Assembly: GCA_041669745.1 (NCBI GenBank) | Contig: JBAYAO010000005.1 | Span: 1-34,418 of the forward strand | DNA: 34,418 nt | Reading direction: 5' to 3' | Source: JBAZDV01 sp041669745 | Lineage (GTDB): Archaea; Thermoplasmatota; Thermoplasmata; Methanomassiliicoccales; Methanomethylophilaceae | In this document: in pieces, positions 30,334 through 34,418 of the stretch | Numbering within the stretch: the first letter of the stretch is position 1 | Layout: each line of letters opens with the position of its first letter | Translations under genes and position numbers: made by a program | The notes under the pieces: generated by a model | What the model saw: only the letters and a program-made list of their open reading frames with translations | The model's database searches: none | What the model was told of the DNA's origin: nothing

Positions 30334-30936
30334 ATGGTATGGTATGTAATCGACGGGATGGATGGATCCGGAAAGACCACCGTTTCTGACTTGATCAGAG
30401 AACAACTCGAATCTGAGAGCAGAAGGGTTTTGCAGATTACACATCCTAACAGGAATTCAATTTTCGGAAGAATATCTTCGAGATTTCTCCATATAGACAG
30501 CGGAGTCTCTGTGTTGATTGCCCCCGCATTCTACATCTTGGATGTTTTCAGATCACTGAGGATCCTCAGAAACTCTAAAAGAGAATATGATGACATCATA
30601 TTCGTTAGGTATTTGATGGCGGTCGGGTACCTTCCTGAAAAGATCTGCGACATAGCTTACAGAGTACTGGAAAGGGTACTGCCGATGCCTGATATCAGGA
30701 TTTTTGTCGATCTAGACGCAGAGACCTCGATGAAAAGAATAACCGAGAGGGGCGAGGACCTTGAGATTTTTGAATCCGCCGAAAAATTGGATCGGACCAG
30801 GAACAGGATGTTAAGACTCACGGACGGATGGATAATCATAGATAATTCCAAAACAGAGAGTTTCACAGAGCTTCAGATACGCGATATAGTAGATTCGTCT
30901 CTCGCTTTGAACAAATCCTCCACAAGCAGAGAGTAG
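30334..30936 (+). CDS. Thymidylate-kinase-like P-loop nucleoside/nucleotide kinase
   Basis: The 200-residue protein begins MVWYVIDGMDGSGKTT with the P-loop at residues 8-15, as in dTMP kinases. Later come DIIFVRYLMAVGYLPEKI (position of the family DRY/DRF block; the Asp-Arg is not conserved), MPDIRIFVDLDAETSMKRI and ERGEDLEIFESAEKLDRTRN, the lid and helix region of the family. The substrate may not be dTMP because the nucleotide-binding segment is divergent. No clear TATA precedes it. It ends with TAG and is followed after 39 bases by the aldehyde dehydrogenase gene, which has its own TATA. Confidence 0.75.
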   Translation: MVWYVIDGMDGSGKTTVSDLIREQLESESRRVLQITHPNRNSIFGRISSRFLHIDSGVSVLIAPAFYILDVFRSLRILRNSKREYDDIIFVRYLMAVGYLPEKICDIAYRVLERVLPMPDIRIFVDLDAETSMKRITERGEDLEIFESAEKLDRTRNRMLRLTDGWIIIDNSKTESFTELQIRDIVDSSLALNKSSTSRE

Positions 30937-30944
30937 TGCGAGCA

Positions 30945-30953
30945 GTTATAAAT
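30945..30953 (+). promoter_or_regulatory. TATA box of the aldehyde dehydrogenase gene
   Basis: GTTATAAAT is centred 27 bases before the ATG at 30976. It decides that start over an upstream ATG at 30952. Confidence 0.55.
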
Positions 30954-30975
30954 GTGCCAAAAGCTTTTACTGAGC

Positions 30976-32529
30976 ATGGAAGAACTATTTTCCTATAGCC
31001 CTATCACATTGGAAAAGGTGGGCTCTGTAGAAATAACGAATCCAAAAGACATCCCTGAAATAATTTCACAAAGCGGGGTTGTTCAAACCGAATGGGCCAA
31101 AACTGCCTCTAAAGAAAGATATTCACTGATCAAAAACCTCAGACTGACCGTGATGGAGAATGCTGAGAGGATCTGTAAGATAATTCATGATGAGACAGGA
31201 AAGACCAGAAGTGACTGCAACAGCACAGAGATTACCAACACTTTGGGAATGATAAAATTCTGCGAATCTTGGATCAAAGATTTTAAATTCGAAAAAAGGG
31301 TGGAACAGGGACCTATGACCTTACTGATGGTCATTCTGAAAAGAAAATCCTACATAGAATATCAGCCGTTTGGGGTGATTGGAGTAATATCACCTTACAA
31401 CTTTCCCTTCTCGATACCTTTCAATGAGGTAATAATGGCGGTCACCGCAGGAAATTCTGTTATCCTTAAAACATCACCTGACACTCCATTGTGCGGAAAA
31501 CTCATAGCTGACCTTTTTGAAGAGGCGGGTTTTCCAAAAGGGCTTGTAACTTCGGTAAACGGCCCCGAGATAGGACAGACAATCGTCGCATCAGATGTGG
31601 ATAAGATAGTGTTTACCGGAAGCACGGAGACAGGAATATCCATCATGAGAAACTCTGCTGATTCCGTAACCCCTGTGATACTTGAACTCGGTGGAAAAGA
31701 TGCCATGTTGGTTTTGGACGATGCCGATATAGACAGGGCGGTGGATGGAGCCATATGGGGTGCATTCGTTAATGCGGGACAGGTCTGTGTAGGTGTAAAA
31801 AGGATTTATGTCCAAAGCAAAATCTATGAAACATTTTTAGAAAAATTCGTTGCTGGTACAAATCTCCTAAAACAAGGTGATGGATGGGATGATCCAACTG
31901 TTTCGATAGGGCCTATGATCAACGAAAAAGCGTTGAATAAGATGGTCGATGTCGTTGCCCGTGCCTCTGAACAGGGCGCAACCGTTGCTACTGGAGGAAG
32001 GAGGAATCCCGACCTAGAGGGTTATTTCTTCGAACCTACTGTCATCATTAATCTGGCACATGAGTCTGACATCAATGCAAACGAGATATTCGGACCCATT
32101 GTGACGATATTCCCTTTTGAAACCGTGGATGATGGTGTCAGACTTGCAAACGACAATGGTTTCGCTCTCGGAGGCTCTGTTTGGACGAGAGATTTGAAAA
32201 AGGGCAGGGCGATCGCATCAAAATTAAAATCCGGCAGTGTGGATGTAAATAACACGACATATACCTTCGGACTTCCTGCTGCCCCTTGGGGGGGATCTGG
32301 AAAAAGTGGTTTCGGAATAACACACAGCGAAGCGGGATTCTATGAACTGATGCACCCTCACCATGTACATGTGGACAGTGGGAAGAGAGAAAGGGACATC
32401 TGGTGGATGCCGTGCAGCGAACTTGGCAACGATGTCATCACAAGATTCAACAGAGCATATTTCGGAAAAGACCACTTCTCCATATCGTTGATCCGCGACG
32501 TTTTTAAGTTACTAAAGCGGGAAAGGTAA
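30976..32529 (+). CDS. NAD(P)-dependent aldehyde dehydrogenase
   Basis: The 517-residue protein has the full aldehyde dehydrogenase fold. It shows FGVIGVISPYNFPFSIPFNEV, GNSVILKTSPDTPL, VFTGSTETG, the general base in LELGGKDA (Glu237), the catalytic Cys in NAGQVCVGVKR (Cys271), EIFGPIVTIFPF and the C-terminal PWGGSGKSGFG. Substrate specificity is not readable. A C-terminal extension of about 60 residues after the family end (from HVHVDSGKRERDIWWMP) is basic and contains a hydrophobic stretch. That resembles long-chain or membrane-associated aldehyde dehydrogenases. The start at 30976 is set by a TATA 27 bases upstream. Confidence 0.92.
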   Translation: MEELFSYSPITLEKVGSVEITNPKDIPEIISQSGVVQTEWAKTASKERYSLIKNLRLTVMENAERICKIIHDETGKTRSDCNSTEITNTLGMIKFCESWIKDFKFEKRVEQGPMTLLMVILKRKSYIEYQPFGVIGVISPYNFPFSIPFNEVIMAVTAGNSVILKTSPDTPLCGKLIADLFEEAGFPKGLVTSVNGPEIGQTIVASDVDKIVFTGSTETGISIMRNSADSVTPVILELGGKDAMLVLDDADIDRAVDGAIWGAFVNAGQVCVGVKRIYVQSKIYETFLEKFVAGTNLLKQGDGWDDPTVSIGPMINEKALNKMVDVVARASEQGATVATGGRRNPDLEGYFFEPTVIINLAHESDINANEIFGPIVTIFPFETVDDGVRLANDNGFALGGSVWTRDLKKGRAIASKLKSGSVDVNNTTYTFGLPAAPWGGSGKSGFGITHSEAGFYELMHPHHVHVDSGKRERDIWWMPCSELGNDVITRFNRAYFGKDHFSISLIRDVFKLLKRER

Positions 32530-32592
32530 CGTAACCCTTTTAACTGACGATATTCTGTGCCATTCAATCGCATAATGAAAAGGGGCTAAAAA

Positions 32593-33537
32593 ATGGATAG
32601 CAAGTTGGGAAAACTCATTGAGGTCAAGGACATCAGTATCAAAAAAGATATGACTGTGAGCGAACTCATTAAAATGATGGGAAGATCTGGAGGATTCACA
32701 TCACAGAAACTCTCTGACGCCGTTGATGTCGTGGAGAAGATGATAAAGAAAGAAGGTTGCCTGAAGATCCTGTCTTTCCCCGCATGCATAATGGCCACAG
32801 GCACCAGAGGCGTAATCGTGGATATGGTCAAGAAAGGAATGGTCGATGTTATAATCACAACCTGCGGAACACTCGATCACGACCTCTCGAGAACATGGAA
32901 AGCTTACTACAAAGGCGATTTCATGATGGATGACGCGATGCTTAGAAAAAATGGCGTCAGCAGACTCGGAAATGTCCTTGTTCCAGATTCTTGCTATGGA
33001 GAGGTTCTCGAGGACAGACTCGCCCCTATGTTCCAAGAGATGTTCGAACACACCGATTCACTTTCTACGCACGAAATCATAGATCAGGTCGGTGCAAGAC
33101 TGGATGATCCAGACAGTTTGCTCTATCAGTGTCACAAGATGGGCATTCCGATATTCGTCCCTGGCATCACTGACGGTTCTTTCGGATGCCAACTCTGGAT
33201 GTACTATCAGATGCATCGTAAGCTCAGGATAGATCTGTTCGGTGACGAGCAGATGCTCAGCGAAATGACCAATGCCGCGAAATATACGGGTGCAGTTATA
33301 ATCGGTGGTGGAATTTCAAAACATCATGTTATATGGTGGAATCAGTTCCGTGGGGGACTCGATTATGCGGTCTACCTTACAACCGCTCAGGAATTTGACG
33401 GTTCCCTCTCCGGTGCACAGATCAGAGAAGCCGTTTCCTGGGGTAAAGTGAAAGCAAATGCAAAAAAGATGACCGTTGAGGGAGATGCAACGATCTCGTT
33501 GCCGATTATCGTAGCTGCCCTCGAGGATAGGTTATAA
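32593..33537 (+). CDS. dys: Deoxyhypusine synthase
   Basis: The 314-residue NAD-dependent enzyme transfers the aminobutyl group of spermidine to a lysine of archaeal initiation factor aIF5A. LSFPACIMATGTRGVIVDMV, VDVIITTCGTLDHDLSR, the NAD-binding VIIGGGISKHH, EFDGSLSGAQ and the catalytic-lysine motif EAVSWGKVKANAKK (Lys285) are all present. AAGGGGC precedes the ATG by eight bases as a weak ribosome-binding site. The dehydrogenase-like gene begins on the base after its TAA, so the two are translated as a coupled pair. Confidence 0.95.
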   Translation: MDSKLGKLIEVKDISIKKDMTVSELIKMMGRSGGFTSQKLSDAVDVVEKMIKKEGCLKILSFPACIMATGTRGVIVDMVKKGMVDVIITTCGTLDHDLSRTWKAYYKGDFMMDDAMLRKNGVSRLGNVLVPDSCYGEVLEDRLAPMFQEMFEHTDSLSTHEIIDQVGARLDDPDSLLYQCHKMGIPIFVPGITDGSFGCQLWMYYQMHRKLRIDLFGDEQMLSEMTNAAKYTGAVIIGGGISKHHVIWWNQFRGGLDYAVYLTTAQEFDGSLSGAQIREAVSWGKVKANAKKMTVEGDATISLPIIVAALEDRL

Positions 33538-34418
33538 ATGACCAAGAAGGTAGCAGTCCTACCGGGTGACGGAATAGGACCCGAAGTCGTATCCGCAACC
33601 GTATCCGCCATCGACGCATTGTGTCTGGACATAGAATTCGTCAACGCAGACATAGGTTTCGATTGCTACAAACGTACGGGAAGCGCACTTCCGAAACAGA
33701 CCCTCAACACGATCGATGAATGTGACGCCATCCTGGTAGGATGTGTAAATGATGATGGCACGGATCGCGTATATCGAAATCCAGTGATGGAAATCAAAAA
33801 ACGTCTCGATCTTTTCGCAAATGTCAGACCTATAAAGAAGATCGCACAGGATATAGGGGTCAAGGATCTGAACGTAATCGTCATAAGAGAGTACACCGAA
33901 GGATTGTTCTCTATGAACGAGATCGAAGACCTCGACGGCGTGACCCACCAAAGAAGGATCAGCTACAAGGGATGCAAAAGGATCTGTCAGTTCGCAAGGA
34001 ATCTTTCGGAATGCGAGGATCGTAAAAGAATCACCTGTGTCCATAAGGCAAATGTGTACAAGATCGCGGACGGCCTCTTCAAGAACACTTTCTACGAAGT
34101 GATGGCCGACTCCAAATTGGAGATCGATGATACAAAAGTAGATGACATGGCTGCTGAGATAGTTCTTCACCCTGACAATGTCGATGTCATCACTACCATG
34201 AGCATGTATGGGGACATCCTTTCTAGAGAGGCCGCCGCATTGGTAGGCGGTACTCATCTCTGTCCATCCGGGAATTATGGCGTACACAAAGCACTGTTCG
34301 AGCCACTCCACAAATCCAATCCAGAACTTGTCGGATTGAACGTTGTAAATCCTACCGGTTCCCTGCTCTCGGGTGCAATGTTACTTGAATACCTCGGTAT
34401 GCCAGAAAAGGCAAGGAC
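33538..34418 (+). CDS. Isocitrate/isopropylmalate dehydrogenase family protein with altered active-site positions, 3' end outside window
   Basis: The visible 293 residues follow the beta-decarboxylating dehydrogenase family (LeuB, AksF, Icd). These are VAVLPGDGIGPEVV, LFANVRPIK, REYTEGLFS, HKANVYKIADGLF, VDDMAAEIVLHP, MYGDILSREAAALVGG and FEPLHKSNPELVG. Lys170 of the catalytic pair is kept. The catalytic Tyr of the RE.TEG.Y motif is Phe124, the third metal-ligand Asp of GDILSD is Arg230, and the NAD-loop HGSAP is HKSNP. It may be a divergent active enzyme or one with a new role. Coupling to deoxyhypusine synthase is by immediate adjacency. Confidence 0.85.
   Translation, partial: MTKKVAVLPGDGIGPEVVSATVSAIDALCLDIEFVNADIGFDCYKRTGSALPKQTLNTIDECDAILVGCVNDDGTDRVYRNPVMEIKKRLDLFANVRPIKKIAQDIGVKDLNVIVIREYTEGLFSMNEIEDLDGVTHQRRISYKGCKRICQFARNLSECEDRKRITCVHKANVYKIADGLFKNTFYEVMADSKLEIDDTKVDDMAAEIVLHPDNVDVITTMSMYGDILSREAAALVGGTHLCPSGNYGVHKALFEPLHKSNPELVGLNVVNPTGSLLSGAMLLEYLGMPEKAR

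Noticed and set aside
1..34418. CRISPR arrays, insertion sequences, prophage or toxin-antitoxin modules
   Set aside because: No regular repeat-spacer pattern, transposase, integrase or phage structural gene was seen; the window is mostly housekeeping and lineage-specific genes.

Overview
The window reads as a methanogen-type archaeal chromosome of the class Thermoplasmata, most likely Methanomassiliicoccales. The assignment rests on archaeal-only genes: archaeal methionine adenosyltransferase, GTP-dependent dephospho-CoA kinase, Rpo7/Spt4, S24e, S27ae, L40e, FEN1, deoxyhypusine synthase, the archaeal phosphomevalonate dehydratase, a REC-DUF835 regulator and a Thermoplasma-type nicotinate phosphoribosyltransferase. 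Many genes have a TATA box about 23-28 bases before the start codon and no room for a leader, so leaderless transcription appears common. The order is inferred without a database search.

Layout. 1-3.1 kb: a FolC-like ligase (runs off the left edge) overlapped by an asparagine-synthase-like ATPase; divergently, a NikR-like regulator that lacks all four nickel ligands, followed by a broken DUF2284 gene; then an orphan protein. 3.2-7.2 kb: DNA topoisomerase I, a G3E (COG0523-like) GTPase coupled to a protein with a Cys/His tail, a small zinc-ribbon protein, and an unexplained structured element that may be a small RNA. 7.2-10.9 kb (minus): L40e, a frame-disrupted membrane micro-ORF, REC-DUF835 regulator, enolase, nicotinate phosphoribosyltransferase. 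11-16 kb: a redox-family protein; an operon of methionine adenosyltransferase, DUF4443 regulator, TIM-barrel protein and a small membrane protein; divergently, an HTH-CBS regulator whose promoter is a perfect palindrome; RNase Z. 16-21.4 kb (plus): ribulose-phosphate 3-epimerase, a small membrane protein, FEN1 and isoleucyl-tRNA synthetase, the last with a structured leader and a hairpin terminator.

21.5-24.8 kb: the two subunits of phosphomevalonate dehydratase (archaeal mevalonate pathway), the small subunit fused to a complete Nudix hydrolase domain and overlapped by a 35-codon ORF; a Cys-rich mini-protein; a second copy of the two-helix membrane protein; an acetyltransferase. 24.8-29.7 kb (minus): tRNA-Arg(CCG), the Rpo7-Spt4-DPCK-S24e-S27ae information-processing operon, a K+-independent-type membrane pyrophosphatase with a UUCG terminator, and a MetV-like cysteine protein. 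29.6-30.3 kb is a gap without an intact gene. 30.3-34.4 kb (plus): thymidylate-kinase-like protein, aldehyde dehydrogenase, deoxyhypusine synthase and, starting immediately after its stop, an isocitrate/isopropylmalate dehydrogenase homologue with altered catalytic and metal positions (cut by the right edge).

The strongest leads are the phosphomevalonate dehydratase-Nudix fusion, the ligand-less NikR with a spaced inverted repeat in its promoter, the HTH-CBS regulator facing methionine adenosyltransferase, the structured element at 6994-7129, and the degenerate-looking dehydrogenase behind deoxyhypusine synthase.
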